NCBI RefSeq assembly: GCF_900129345.1
Contig: NZ_FQVK01000016.1
Span: forward strand, 1 to 64,000
Length of the DNA: 64,000 nt
Direction of reading: 5' to 3'
Source of the DNA: Ruegeria intermedia
Lineage (GTDB): Bacteria > Pseudomonadota > Alphaproteobacteria > Rhodobacterales > Rhodobacteraceae
Every line of letters starts with the position of its first letter. Position 1 is the stretch's first letter. Shown one piece after another: positions 9,259 through 18,122 of the stretch. The notes under the pieces were generated by a model. It made no database searches. It worked only from the letters and a program-made list of their open reading frames with translations, and was not told the origin of the DNA. The position numbers and the translations under genes are program-made.

Positions 9259-10119
9259 ATGACCCGCACCGTTTACGTGAACGGCGAATACCTGCCCGAG
9301 ACCGAAGCCAAGGTCTCGATCTTCGACCGAGGCTTTCTGATGGCGGATGCCGTCTATGAGGTGACCAGCGTGCTGGACGGCAAGCTGATCGATTTCGAGG
9401 GTCACGCGGTGCGCCTGAAGCGGTCTCTGGACGAATTGCAGATGGCCGAACCCTGCAGCAAGGACGAGCTGCTCGAAATCCACCGCAAGCTGGTCGAGCT
9501 GAACGGCATCACCGAGGGGCTGGTCTATCTGCAGGTCACCCGCGGCAGCGATGGCGACCGCGATTTCGTCTTCCCCTCGGCCGACACCAAGCCGACGCTG
9601 GTTCTGTTCACCCAGAACAAGCCCGGTCTGGCTGACAATCCGGCGGCGAAGAAAGGGGCCAAGATCATCTCGATCGAGGATATCCGCTGGGGCCGGCGCG
9701 ACATCAAGACGGTGCAACTGTTGTACCCGTCCATGGGCAAGATGATGGCCAAGGCCGCGGGGTGCGATGATGCCTGGATGATCGAAGACGGGTATGTCAC
9801 GGAAGGCACCAGCAACAACGCCTATATCGTCAAGAACGGCAAGATCGTCACCCGCCCGCTGTCGAACGACATCCTGCACGGGATCACCCGCAAGGCGGTG
9901 CTGCGTATGGCGGCCGAGGCGCAGATGGAAGTCGAGGAACGCCTGTTCACCATCGACGAAGCAAAAGAAGCAGATGAGGCCTTTACCACCTCGGCCAGCG
10001 CTTTCGTGATGCCGGTGGTCGAGATCGACGGCGTAGTGCTGGGCGACGGCACGCCGGGCCCGATCGCCACGCGCCTGCGCGAGATCTATCTGGACGAAAG
10101 CCGCAAGGCGGCGATCTGA
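9259..10119 (+). CDS. dat: D-amino-acid aminotransferase (PLP fold class IV)
   Basis: A 286-residue class IV aminotransferase that interconverts D-amino acids and 2-oxo acids, usually with D-glutamate/2-oxoglutarate or D-alanine/pyruvate. IFDRGFLMADAVYEV is the family N-terminal signature. The PLP lysine is in DIKTVQLL and the substrate loop in TEGTSNNAYIV. It is the third gene after dgcN and dgcA, so it probably funnels other D-amino acids into D-glutamate for that pathway. A strong intrinsic terminator follows directly. Confidence 0.88.
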   Translation: MTRTVYVNGEYLPETEAKVSIFDRGFLMADAVYEVTSVLDGKLIDFEGHAVRLKRSLDELQMAEPCSKDELLEIHRKLVELNGITEGLVYLQVTRGSDGDRDFVFPSADTKPTLVLFTQNKPGLADNPAAKKGAKIISIEDIRWGRRDIKTVQLLYPSMGKMMAKAAGCDDAWMIEDGYVTEGTSNNAYIVKNGKIVTRPLSNDILHGITRKAVLRMAAEAQMEVEERLFTIDEAKEADEAFTTSASAFVMPVVEIDGVVLGDGTPGPIATRLREIYLDESRKAAI

Positions 10120-10123
10120 TTGC

Positions 10124-10154
10124 AAAGGCCCGCCTATCTGGCGGGCCTTTTCGT
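10124..10154 (+). terminator. Intrinsic terminator after dat
   Basis: An 11-bp perfect stem aaaggcccgcc / ggcgggccttt with loop tatct is followed by TCGTTTT. Because the stem starts with A residues it can also act on the minus strand for the DUF1244 gene. Confidence 0.85.
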
Positions 10155-10161
10155 TTTGGCG

Positions 10162-10476
10162 TCAGTCTTTCTTGCCGACGTTCTCTTCGAACGCGACCTT
10201 GAAGGCGGCCTGTTTCTCGGGGCTGGCCTCGGTCTGGTATTTCGATTTCCACTCATCCATGGTCATGCCATAGAAAATTTCGCGGGCTTCGTCCTTGCCC
10301 ATCTCGATGCCTTTTTCATTGGCGGCCTCCTGATACCACCGCGCCAGGCAGTTTCGGCAGAACCCGGCGAGGTTCATCATGTCGATGTTCTGAACGTCGG
10401 TGCGGTCCTGCATCAGGTGTTTCTGCAGACGGCGGAAAGCGGCGGCCTGAAGTTCGATCTCGGTCTGGGGGTCCAT
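10162..10476 (-). CDS. DUF1244 family protein
   Basis: A 104-residue cytoplasmic protein. The motif AGFCRNCLARWYQEAANEKG, with two cysteines three residues apart, and the segment AREIFYGMTMDEWKSKYQ are typical of DUF1244, a small helical family common in alpha- and gammaproteobacteria with no known function. The start at 10476 has CGGAG upstream. The next gene on the same strand, a 79-residue membrane protein, ends 71 bases upstream of this start. Confidence 0.85.
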   Translation of the reverse strand: MDPQTEIELQAAAFRRLQKHLMQDRTDVQNIDMMNLAGFCRNCLARWYQEAANEKGIEMGKDEAREIFYGMTMDEWKSKYQTEASPEKQAAFKVAFEENVGKKD

Positions 10477-10547
10477 GGTCGGGCTCCGGTTCGTGGGATT
10501 TGATCCAGACTTAGCAAGTGCAAGGCCATTGCACAACGCGCGCCGGT

Positions 10548-10787
10548 TCAGACCAGCTTGAGGGCAATCCAGGGCATCAGGCAGAAGATCAGGGTCAGGA
10601 TCTTGTAGTTCGCAAGATACTTGAAATAGGCCTTTCTGACCTCGGCCTTTTCCATCTGGAACATGCGGCCGTGAATGGCGGCGATGCGGTCCTGCAGGGC
10701 CACCACCATCAGGGTCGACAGCAGCAGGACCGCAAAGTTCAGAACGGTCATCCAGCCGAAAAAGGCTGTCAGGGTTTCAGGTGTCAT
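10548..10787 (-). CDS. Small two-helix membrane protein (DUF6868-like)
   Basis: A 79-residue protein with two predicted membrane segments (about residues 13-32 and 62-78) separated by a charged helix MEKAEVRKAYFKYLANYK. AAAGGAGG sits five bases before the ATG, a strong ribosome-binding site. It resembles small DUF6868-type proteins of marine bacteria, but that assignment is from memory of the pattern only. Function unknown. Confidence 0.6.
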   Translation of the reverse strand: MTPETLTAFFGWMTVLNFAVLLLSTLMVVALQDRIAAIHGRMFQMEKAEVRKAYFKYLANYKILTLIFCLMPWIALKLV

Positions 10788-10874
10788 GACGGCCTCCTTT
10801 CACGCCGAGAAATGGGGACCGGCCGCGCGCCGCGCAAGAGCACGGGCGTCGTTTGGTCGCGGATTTTTCCAGCG

Positions 10875-11612
10875 TTACAGGCCGCTTGCGGCAAGCGCAT
10901 CCTGCAGGATCGGCGCCAGGCGCTCGGCCCAGGCGCGTTGCCCGGTATGATCGGCGATCAGGTCGTTGCGCAGCTCGATCAGCGCGTTGGGGCGGCCAAA
11001 GGCGGTGGCGTGCCGGTCGATCGCATCCCCCGGCAACACGCCGGTGTAGGGTTCGTTGACGCCGACGCACAGATCCCCTTCGGCGCGCAGCCGGTCGATC
11101 AGAGGGGCCGAGAACCGTTCGTCCGCAGTGTGCAGGATGCCGACATGCCAGGGGCGCGGCGGGCGGCCCCGCAACTGGCGGGTGAAAGAATGCATCGACA
11201 CGATCACGGCATGGGGCAGGGCGGCCATTTTGGCCAGCGCCTCGTGATAGGGGCGATAGCACAGGTTCAGGCGCCGTTCGCGTTCGGCGGCGTCGGCATG
11301 ACGGTTGGCCGGGATGATCGACCCGTCATACAGTTTCATCAACAGGGTCGGGTCATCCTCGCCCCGGTTCGGGTCGATCACCAGCCGCGAGAAATTGGCC
11401 GCGATCACCGGCGCGTTCAGGATCTCGCCCAGATGCTTCGACACCTCGTAGGCGCCCACGTCATAGGCGATGTGGCGCTCCATGTCCTCACGCGGGAGGC
11501 CGAGGTCGCCGCCATTGATCTGCGGCGGTACGGTGTTGGTGGCATGGTCGCACGTGATCAGCCATCGGGACGGGCGATCCGCCCCGTGCACGTAAAACGG
11601 AGTGTATGTCAT
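10875..11612 (-). CDS. N-formylglutamate amidohydrolase family protein
   Basis: A 245-residue protein of the HutG-type N-formylglutamate deformylase family, which in histidine breakdown releases formate and L-glutamate. CDHATNTVP near residue 21 and the later VIVSMHSFTRQL carry the conserved metal-binding His and Ser/Asp region. There is no hut operon nearby, so the true substrate may be another N-acyl amino acid. It is divergent from pyruvate kinase. Confidence 0.8.
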   Translation of the reverse strand: MTYTPFYVHGADRPSRWLITCDHATNTVPPQINGGDLGLPREDMERHIAYDVGAYEVSKHLGEILNAPVIAANFSRLVIDPNRGEDDPTLLMKLYDGSIIPANRHADAAERERRLNLCYRPYHEALAKMAALPHAVIVSMHSFTRQLRGRPPRPWHVGILHTADERFSAPLIDRLRAEGDLCVGVNEPYTGVLPGDAIDRHATAFGRPNALIELRNDLIADHTGQRAWAERLAPILQDALAASGL

Positions 11613-11729
11613 GAGCCTGTCATCTAGTTTGCCGCAGGTGTAGGACAGTTGCCTCGGAAAGGGAATTGCGCAATAAGCGACCCGAACACTGTTTGCGGTA
11701 ACATTCGGCCATCAAGGAGAGCAAGCGCG

Positions 11730-13175
11730 ATGCGACGCCTGAGAAATGTGAAAATCGTGGCGACGCTGGGCCCGGCGTCCAACGACTATGATACGATCCG
11801 TGCGCTGTACGAGGCCGGCGCCGACGTGTTCCGCCTGAACATGAGCCATGGCAGCCATGACGAGATTCGCGAGCGCCACCGGATCATCCGGCAGGTGGAA
11901 AAGGATCTGGACCGCCCGATCGCCATTCTGGCCGACCTGCAGGGGCCCAAGCTGCGCGTGGGCGTCTTTGCCAACGGTGCCGAGGAATTGGTCGAAGGTG
12001 CGCCGTTCCGCCTTGATCTGGACGATGCGCCGGGGGACGCCACCCGTGTCTGCCTGCCGCATCCCGAGATCTTTCAGGCGCTCGAGCCCGGCGCGCATCT
12101 GCTGGTCAATGACGGCAAGATCCGCCTGATCGTCGAAAAATGCGGCGCCGATTTTGCCGACTGCAAGGTCGAGATCGGCGGCACGATCTCGAACCGCAAG
12201 GGCGTGAACGTGCCCGACGTGGTGCTGCCGCTGGCGGCCCTGTCGGAAAAGGACCGCGACGATCTGGAATTCGTCTGCCAACTGGGTGTCGACTGGCTGG
12301 CGCTCAGCTTCGTGCAGCGCGCCAAGGACGTGTTCGAGGCCCGCACGCTGGCCGATGGGCGCGCGGCGATCCTGTCCAAGATCGAAAAGCCCGCCGCGGT
12401 CGAGGCCTTCGAGGATATCCTGGATGCCTCGGACGGGATCATGGTCGCCCGTGGCGATCTGGGGGTCGAACTGCCGGTCTCGGCCGTGCCGCCGATCCAG
12501 AAGCGCCTGGTGCGCCGCTGCCGTGCGGCAGCCAAGCCGGTGATCGTGGCGACGCAGATGCTGGAAAGCATGATCGAAAGCCCGATGCCCACCCGCGCCG
12601 AAGTCTCGGACGTGGCGACCGCGATCTACGAGGGCGCCGATGCCATCATGCTCAGCGCCGAATCCGCCGCGGGTGCCTATCCGATCGAGGCGGTCAAGAC
12701 CATGAACCAGGTCGCCATCGAGGTCGAGGCCGACCCCACCTATGCCGAGATCATCGCCGCCTCGCGCACCACCAAGGGCACGACCGTGGCCGACGGCATC
12801 GTCGCTGCCGCGCGCGAGATCGCCGAGAAAACCGACATCAAGGCGATCTGCTGCTTTACCCAAAGCGGCACCACGGCCCTGCTGACCGCCCGCGAACGGC
12901 CGCATGTGCCGATCATCGCCATGACCTCGCTGCGGGGCACGGCGCGGCGGTTGTGCCTGTCCTGGGGGTGCCATTGCGTGATGACGCCGGAACTGGAACG
13001 CTTCAAGGGGGCGGTGGTCAATGCCGCCCGCGCGGCGCGCGCCAGCGGATTTGCTGGCCAGTCCGACCAGATCGTCGTGACCGCCGGCGTGCCGTTCAAC
13101 GTGCCCGGCTCGACCAACATTCTGCGCGTCGCGCCCTGTGACGAACGCCTGATCTACGCCACCGACCCGGAATGA
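11730..13175 (+). CDS. pyk: Pyruvate kinase
   Basis: A 481-residue enzyme converting phosphoenolpyruvate and ADP to pyruvate and ATP. The start MRRLRNVKIVATLGP has AAGGAG ten bases upstream. Catalytic landmarks are RLNMSHG, ILADLQGPKLRVG, the lysine in SKIEKP, and MVARGDLGVELP, with EVSDVATAIYEGADAIMLSA in the barrel. The C-terminal allosteric domain is complete (to TDPE). Longer in-frame extension to 11649 is not supported. Confidence 0.97.
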   Translation: MRRLRNVKIVATLGPASNDYDTIRALYEAGADVFRLNMSHGSHDEIRERHRIIRQVEKDLDRPIAILADLQGPKLRVGVFANGAEELVEGAPFRLDLDDAPGDATRVCLPHPEIFQALEPGAHLLVNDGKIRLIVEKCGADFADCKVEIGGTISNRKGVNVPDVVLPLAALSEKDRDDLEFVCQLGVDWLALSFVQRAKDVFEARTLADGRAAILSKIEKPAAVEAFEDILDASDGIMVARGDLGVELPVSAVPPIQKRLVRRCRAAAKPVIVATQMLESMIESPMPTRAEVSDVATAIYEGADAIMLSAESAAGAYPIEAVKTMNQVAIEVEADPTYAEIIAASRTTKGTTVADGIVAAAREIAEKTDIKAICCFTQSGTTALLTARERPHVPIIAMTSLRGTARRLCLSWGCHCVMTPELERFKGAVVNAARAARASGFAGQSDQIVVTAGVPFNVPGSTNILRVAPCDERLIYATDPE

Positions 13176-13182
13176 CGCGTCC

Positions 13183-13656
13183 TCAGGCGGAGCGTATCTT
13201 GGAACCGACGGGTTCCTTCACGGTTTCCATGACCGTGAAGGAACTTGTCTGGTGAATTCCCGGCAACTTGTTGATCTTGTCGCCCAGTACCCTGCGGAAA
13301 TGGGCGATGTCGCGTGTGCGCACCGTCAGCAGATAGTCGAATGAGCCCGCCACCATCAGACAGGTCTCGATCTCGGGGACCCGGCGCACGGCCTCGTTGA
13401 ACCGGTCCAGCGAGTGATCGGCCGTGGCGGCCAGCGACACCTGGACCACGGTCAGATGCGCCAGCCCCAGCCTCTCCTTGTCGATCACCGCGCTGTAGCC
13501 GGTGATATAGCCGTTTTTCTCAAGCCGTTTCACCCGCTCGGAGCAGGGCGTGTTCGTCAGGTTTACACGCGCCGCCAGTTCGACTATGGGCAGGCGTCCA
13601 TTGGCCTCCAGTTCGGCCAAAATGCGCTGGTCGATCTTGTCCAATTCCCTGTCCAT
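13183..13656 (-). CDS. Lrp/AsnC-family transcriptional regulator
   Basis: A 157-residue feast/famine regulator with an N-terminal helix-turn-helix (DQRILAELEANGRLPIVELA) and a C-terminal RAM ligand-binding domain. It is divergent from a universal stress protein and an alanine/glycine symporter, with direct repeats between them. It probably senses an amino acid such as alanine and controls that pair, though this is inferred from position only. Confidence 0.9.
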   Translation of the reverse strand: MDRELDKIDQRILAELEANGRLPIVELAARVNLTNTPCSERVKRLEKNGYITGYSAVIDKERLGLAHLTVVQVSLAATADHSLDRFNEAVRRVPEIETCLMVAGSFDYLLTVRTRDIAHFRRVLGDKINKLPGIHQTSSFTVMETVKEPVGSKIRSA

Positions 13657-13694
13657 CAGGCATTATTCCTGTACATTTTATATGTGGCGGCAGA

Positions 13695-13758
13695 TTTTCC
13701 TGAGATTAGACCGAAATAATCCCCATTTCCTAGTGATTTTTCCTGATACTTGACCGAA
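13695..13758. promoter_or_regulatory. Pair of 21-bp direct repeats, Lrp operator candidate
   Basis: TTTTCCTGAGATTAGACCGAA (13695-13715) recurs as a copy with three substitutions at 13738-13758, start to start 43 bp, about four helical turns. A weaker partial copy (TTTCCTAG) lies between them. The block is in the divergent region between the Lrp gene and usp, matching the phased repeated sites that Lrp-type octamers bind. Confidence 0.5.
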
Positions 13759-13846
13759 GGGCAGACTCGCAAAGCGAGATCCAGAATCCGGCTGCCCTGT
13801 CGGGGAACACGGGCCCCGGCCAAACAAATAAAAACGGAGGAACGAA

Positions 13847-14284
13847 ATGACAGCGAAAATTGTCATAGGACTGGACGGGACAGAGACCGGCGAACGTGCT
13901 CTCGAATTTGCCAAAACCCTGGCAAAGCGGATCGGCGAGTGCGAGTTGATCGTCGCCTATGTCATCGAATGGTCGCCCTACACATTCCAGACGCCCGAGG
14001 AAAACGCCCTGCGGCACAAGCGGCGCGAGGAAGAAATCGCCCTTGCCAACAGTCGCGTGGTCGAACCCGCCGTCGCGGCGCTCAAGGCCGAGGGCTTCAA
14101 TGCGCGCGGCGTCGTCCGGCATGGTGACGTGGCCGAAACGCTGAACGCGATCACCGTCGAAAACGGCGCATCGCAGATCGTCGTCGGTCGGTCGTCCGCC
14201 GACGGGTTCAAGAAACGCATCTTCGGCAGCTCGACCCAGAATCTGGTGATGCATGCCGACGTCCCGGTCACGGTCGTGAACTGA
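13847..14284 (+). CDS. Universal stress protein (UspA fold)
   Basis: A 145-residue protein beginning [20 protein letters not shown] and ending with [19 protein letters not shown] and a hydrophobic strand VPVTVVN. The G-2x-G-9x-G(S/T) ATP-binding motif is present in the form [17 protein letters not shown]. It lies 14 bases upstream of the symporter, so the two are co-transcribed. Usp proteins are often placed beside transporters they may modulate; that is inference here. Confidence 0.9.
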   Translation: MTAKIVIGLDGTETGERALEFAKTLAKRIGECELIVAYVIEWSPYTFQTPEENALRHKRREEEIALANSRVVEPAVAALKAEGFNARGVVRHGDVAETLNAITVENGASQIVVGRSSADGFKKRIFGSSTQNLVMHADVPVTVVN

Positions 14285-14298
14285 GGGGAGGAGCAGAC

Positions 14299-15852
14299 AT
14301 GAAATCGATCAAAACCCTGGGCCTGTCCGGTGCGGCCGCGGCCCTGCTGGCCAACCCCGCCCTTGCGCAGGAGGCCCCCGGTCTGGACGAAAAGATCAAC
14401 CAGACCTTCGCAAACCTGACGGGTCCCTTCGTCAGCTTCATCTTCGCGCCACTTCCGGGCACGAGCTTCCCGTGGATCGTGCTGTGGCTGGTCGTGGCCG
14501 CAACGGTGTTCACGCTGTATTTCGCCTTTGTGCAGATGCGGTTCTTCAGCCATGCGATCAGCCTGGTCAAAGGTGACTATTCCGACCCCAACGATGCGGG
14601 CGAGGTCAGTCACTTCCAAGCGCTGGCAACGGCGCTGTCCGGCACCGTCGGTCTGGGCAACATCGCCGGCGTCGCGGTGGCGATCGGCATCGGCGGACCC
14701 GGTGCGACCTTCTGGATGATCCTCGCCGGCCTTCTGGGCATGGCGTCGAAGTTCACCGAATGCACGCTGGGCGTGAAATACCGCAACGAGTACGAAGACG
14801 GCACCGTTTCCGGCGGTCCGATGTACTACATGTCCAAGGGCTTTGCCGAGCTGGGTCTGCCCGGCGGCAAGATCCTGGCAGTCCTGTTCTCGATCTTCTG
14901 CATCCTTGGCGCGCTGGGCGGGGGCAACATGTTCCAGGCCAACCAGGCGCACCAGCAGATCGCGGGTATCGTCGGCGACTATCCCGGCTGGATCACCGGT
15001 CTGGTCTTTGCGACCGTGGTGTTCATGGTCATCGTGGGCGGCCTGAAGTCGATTGCCCGCGTGACCGAGAAGGTCGTGCCGTTCATGGGCATCCTGTATG
15101 TTGCAACCGCGTTGGTCATCATCGGCATGAATGCCGACAAGATCGGCTGGGCTTTCGGTCAGATCTTCGCCGGTGCCTTCACCGGTCTGGGCGTGGCCGG
15201 CGGCATGGTCGGTGCCCTGATCCAGGGCTTCAAACGCGCCGCCTTCTCGAACGAAGCGGGCGTGGGTTCGGCGGCCATTGCACACTCGGCCGTCCGCACC
15301 AAGGAACCGATCACCGAGGGCTTCGTCTCGCTGCTCGAGCCGTTCATCGACACCGTGGTGATCTGCACCATGACCGCGCTGGTGATCATCATCACCCAGC
15401 AGCTGGTGATCGACCCGGCAACCGGCCTGTACATGCTGAACGAAGCGGGCACGGCGATCGCGACCGTGGATGGCAACTCGGGCGTCAGCCTGACTTCGGC
15501 CGCCTTCGGCAGCGCCTTCAGCTGGTTCCCCTACATCCTGGCCATCGCGGTGATCCTGTTCGCCTTCTCGACCATGATCAGCTGGTCCTACTATGGTCTC
15601 AAGGCCTGGACCTATCTGTTCGGCGAGGGTCACACCAAGGAGCTGGTGTTCAAGCTGATCTTCTGCGTCTTCGTGGTGATCGGGGCGGCGGCCAACCTGG
15701 GCCCGGTCATCGACTTCTCGGACGCGGCGATCTTTGCCATGGCCGTGGTCAACGTCTTTGCGCTCTACTTCCTGATGAAGGTGGTGCGTCAGGAACTGGC
15801 CTCGTACAGCGCGCGGCTGAAAAGCGGCGAAATCCGCAAGTTCGCCGACTGA
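14299..15852 (+). CDS. Alanine/glycine:sodium symporter (AGCS family)
   Basis: A 517-residue inner-membrane transporter with a cleavable-looking signal ([20 protein letters not shown]) before about 11 membrane segments. The AGCS signature [20 protein letters not shown] is present, as are [14 protein letters not shown] and [14 protein letters not shown]. It takes up alanine and/or glycine with Na+. The extended N-terminus with a signal sequence is typical of marine alphaproteobacterial members. The operon partner is the preceding usp, and the likely regulator is the divergent Lrp. Confidence 0.93.
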   Translation: MKSIKTLGLSGAAAALLANPALAQEAPGLDEKINQTFANLTGPFVSFIFAPLPGTSFPWIVLWLVVAATVFTLYFAFVQMRFFSHAISLVKGDYSDPNDAGEVSHFQALATALSGTVGLGNIAGVAVAIGIGGPGATFWMILAGLLGMASKFTECTLGVKYRNEYEDGTVSGGPMYYMSKGFAELGLPGGKILAVLFSIFCILGALGGGNMFQANQAHQQIAGIVGDYPGWITGLVFATVVFMVIVGGLKSIARVTEKVVPFMGILYVATALVIIGMNADKIGWAFGQIFAGAFTGLGVAGGMVGALIQGFKRAAFSNEAGVGSAAIAHSAVRTKEPITEGFVSLLEPFIDTVVICTMTALVIIITQQLVIDPATGLYMLNEAGTAIATVDGNSGVSLTSAAFGSAFSWFPYILAIAVILFAFSTMISWSYYGLKAWTYLFGEGHTKELVFKLIFCVFVVIGAAANLGPVIDFSDAAIFAMAVVNVFALYFLMKVVRQELASYSARLKSGEIRKFAD

Positions 15853-15860
15853 TGACACCG

Positions 15861-15885
15861 ACCGGGGCGGCCCTGCCGCCCCGGT
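15861..15885 (+). terminator. GC-rich hairpin after the AGCS gene
   Basis: accggggcggc / gccgccccggt forms an 11-bp perfect stem with a three-base loop, nine bases after the stop. No U-run follows, so it may terminate poorly or act mainly to protect the transcript end. Confidence 0.55.
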
Positions 15886-15929
15886 TCACGACCCTGGTGC
15901 AAAAAGCACCCGAACGGGTCAAAAACCCC

Positions 15930-15958
15930 TTGTCAGCATGACCGAACTTGCGTAAACG
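15930..15958 (+). promoter_or_regulatory. Candidate promoter for rpmI-rplT
   Basis: TTGTCA and TAAACG are separated by 17 bases, about 75 bases before the rpmI start. The match is reasonable for a sigma-70-type promoter in a GC-rich alphaproteobacterium. infC, which often precedes rpmI, is absent here, so an own promoter is expected. Confidence 0.35.
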
Positions 15959-16033
15959 GCGCACCTGATCGCGCGACCGGCCGATGTGGCATGCCGAGTC
16001 GCGTTTCGGACCGAACCCTGAAAGGAGACGGAA

Positions 16034-16234
16034 ATGCCCAAGATGAAGACCAAATCGAGCGCCAAGAAGCGCTTCAAGATGACCGCGACCGGCAAGGTCA
16101 TGGCCGGTCAGGCCGGCAAGCGGCACGGCATGATCAAGCGGACCAAAAAGTTCATCCGCGACGCCCGTGGCACCACCACCCTGTCCGCCCCCGACGCCAA
16201 GATCGTCAAGGGCTACATGCCCTACGACCGCTAA
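16034..16234 (+). CDS. rpmI: 50S ribosomal protein L35
   Basis: A 66-residue basic protein, [20 protein letters not shown], the standard L35 start and length. AAAGGAG precedes the ATG. It is followed 14 bases later by rplT with its own AGAGGAG site. Confidence 0.98.
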   Translation: MPKMKTKSSAKKRFKMTATGKVMAGQAGKRHGMIKRTKKFIRDARGTTTLSAPDAKIVKGYMPYDR

Positions 16235-16248
16235 GAGGAGATACCGAT

Positions 16249-16614
16249 ATGTCCCGCGTTAAAGGTGGAACCGTAACTCACGCCCGTCACAAGAAGGTCA
16301 TCAAGGCCGCCAAAGGTTACTATGGCCGCCGCAAGAACACCTACAAGGTTGCCCGTCAGGCCGTCGACAAGGCCAACCAGTACGCAACCCGCGACCGCAA
16401 GAACCGCAAGCGCAACTTCCGCGCCCTGTGGATCCAGCGCATCAACGCCGCTGTTCGTTCGCATGACGAAGCTCTGACCTATTCCCGCTTCATCAACGGC
16501 CTGAACCTGGCCGGCATCGAAGTGGACCGCAAAGTCCTGGCCGACCTGGCCGTGCACGAACCGGAAGCGTTCGGCGCGATCGTCGCCAAGGCACAGGCCG
16601 CTCTGGCTGCCTGA
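16249..16614 (+). CDS. rplT: 50S ribosomal protein L20
   Basis: A 121-residue RNA-binding ribosomal protein with the family start [20 protein letters not shown] and [18 protein letters not shown]. The frame is open upstream to 15991, but that extension runs through rpmI in another frame and is not coding. The operon is rpmI-rplT only and is closed by an intrinsic terminator; pheST do not follow. Confidence 0.98.
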   Translation: MSRVKGGTVTHARHKKVIKAAKGYYGRRKNTYKVARQAVDKANQYATRDRKNRKRNFRALWIQRINAAVRSHDEALTYSRFINGLNLAGIEVDRKVLADLAVHEPEAFGAIVAKAQAALAA

Positions 16615-16638
16615 TCCTCTTACGAGAGACAGTGAAAG

Positions 16639-16669
16639 AAAGGCCGTCCCGATCGGGGCGGCCTTTTTT
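16639..16669 (+). terminator. Intrinsic terminator after rplT
   Basis: aaaggccgtccc / ggggcggccttt forms a 12-bp stem with one G-T pair and loop gatc, ending in six T. It is a canonical Rho-independent terminator. Confidence 0.9.
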
Positions 16670-17026
16670 CTGTCTGGTCGCCGGCTTGTGAAACTTGCGG
16701 CTCCACGTGCCCAAAACTTGATGCCCGGCAGTGCATGGGCGCATTGCCGGGCATTCGAGCCTCGGAAAAGACATTCTTGGCAGAGCGGGATTGCCGCGAG
16801 ATCAGCGCATTCGAAACACAGAGTTGCCGGCGCCGTTTCGTGAATTGCACGTCAACGCCTGCCGAAACCCGTGTTGCCCGATGTTGTGGTTGACGCACCG
16901 CGCAGAGTAGGCCGAGGCCGATCCCAAAAGGGGATGGAGCTTCGAGAACGGATCGCAAGCGGTCCGTTCCCCGGACCGCCGCCCTGTCGGAAGTGGACGG
17001 GCGCAAAAGCCCGCCCCTTGCCTCGG
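16670..17026. other. Intergenic stretch without genes
   Basis: About 357 bases between the rplT terminator and the aldo/keto reductase stop. It contains a long hairpin at 16721-16754 (listed separately) and a shorter stem ggacgggc / gcccgccc at 16995-17016, which may end the aldo/keto reductase transcript. No ORF with plausible coding character was seen. Confidence 0.5.
16721..16754. repeat. 14-bp-stem inverted repeat in intergenic DNA
   Basis: atgcccggca and tgccgggcat are perfect complements. The inner bases gtgc / gcat extend the stem to 14 pairs (one G-T) around a six-base loop. It lies between two terminators and belongs to neither, so a small RNA hairpin or a dispersed palindromic repeat is possible. 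Confidence 0.5.
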
Positions 17027-18058
17027 TTACTGGTCGCCAGAAAGCCGGCCATACAGGCTTTCCCCACGCTGCATCGGCGGCAGGAAGTGGGGATATTCGG
17101 GCGCCAGCGCGCTGACCGCGTCAAGTTGCGCCATTTCCTCGTTGCCGAGCGCGATGTCCGCCGCGCCGAGGTTGTCTACCAGCTGTTCCTCCCTGCGCGC
17201 GCCCACGATCACGCTGGTCACGCCGGGCTTGTGCAGCAGCCAGGCCAGCGCGATCTGCGGCACCGAGGCGCCCTTGGCCGCGGCGATCTCGCGGAGGGTA
17301 TCCACCACGTCATATCCCCGTTCTTTGTCCACGGGAGGGAAGTCGAAGCTGGCGCGCCGGCCAGCGGCCTCGCCTTCGCGGGTATACTTTCCACTGAGAA
17401 AGCCGCCCGCCAGCGGGCTCCAAATCAGCGTTCCAAGGCCCAGATCCATCGCCGCCGGGATGATCTCGCGTTCCAACTCGCGGCCCACGAGGCTGTAATA
17501 GGCCTGTACCGAGCAGAACCGTTCGGTGCCCATCCGCCGCGCCAGCCCGTCGGCCTTGGCGATCTGCCAGGCGGCGAAGTTCGACAGGCCGACATAGCGC
17601 ACCTTGCCCTGACGCACGAGGTCGTCAAGCGCGCGCAGGGTTTCCTCGAGTGGCGTGGTGGGGTCGAAACTGTGTACCTGGTACAGGTCGATCCAGTCGG
17701 TGCCGAGGCGCTTGAGGCTGCCTTCGACCTCGCGCATGATCGCCAGCCGGCTGGTGCCCAGGTCATTCGGCCCGGTGGTGCCGCTGAAATAGACCTTGGT
17801 GGCGATGATCGCATCCTTGCGCCGCGCGCCCAGGGCCTTGCCCAGCATGATCTCGGATACTCCATCGCTGTACATGTTGGCGGTGTCGAAGATGTTGATC
17901 CCGGCCTCAAGCGCCAGATCGACCATGCGGGTTGCCAGTTCCTGGCCCGTCGCCCCGAGGGTTTGGCCGGATGCGCTGTCTTCGTTGGCAAAGGTCATCG
18001 TGCCAAGGGTCAGTTCCGAGACGTAAAGCCCGGTCTTGCCGAGGGGTTTGTATTTCAT
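17027..18058 (-). CDS. Aldo/keto reductase
   Basis: A 343-residue NADPH-dependent (beta/alpha)8 oxidoreductase. The catalytic tetrad can be placed: Asp in FDTANMYSDG with Tyr in the same motif, Lys in IIATKVYF, and His in LYQVHSFDP. SVIVGARREEQLVDNL near the end binds the cofactor phosphate. It lies 64 bases downstream of the split alpha/beta hydrolase on the same strand, so both are probably under the divergent TetR regulator. Substrate unknown. Confidence 0.93.
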   Translation of the reverse strand: MKYKPLGKTGLYVSELTLGTMTFANEDSASGQTLGATGQELATRMVDLALEAGINIFDTANMYSDGVSEIMLGKALGARRKDAIIATKVYFSGTTGPNDLGTSRLAIMREVEGSLKRLGTDWIDLYQVHSFDPTTPLEETLRALDDLVRQGKVRYVGLSNFAAWQIAKADGLARRMGTERFCSVQAYYSLVGRELEREIIPAAMDLGLGTLIWSPLAGGFLSGKYTREGEAAGRRASFDFPPVDKERGYDVVDTLREIAAAKGASVPQIALAWLLHKPGVTSVIVGARREEQLVDNLGAADIALGNEEMAQLDAVSALAPEYPHFLPPMQRGESLYGRLSGDQ

Positions 18059-18122
18059 GGGATTGCTCCTGTGGTTTTCTGGATGGAAATGTATGCGGGC
18101 ACCGCACCCGGTGCCCCGCCAG

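Noticed and set aside
14285-14298. Glycine riboswitch before the AGCS symporter
   Set aside because: Only 14 bases separate it from usp, and the region upstream of usp shows Lrp-like repeats rather than glycine-aptamer features.
13978-15858. 626-residue open frame antisense to usp and the AGCS symporter
   Set aside because: His/Asp/Arg-rich shadow of membrane-protein codons; the sense frame is a clear transporter.
15991-16248. Upstream extension of rplT
   Set aside because: It overlaps rpmI in a different frame; the L20 start MSRVKGG with its own AGAGGAG site is unambiguous.
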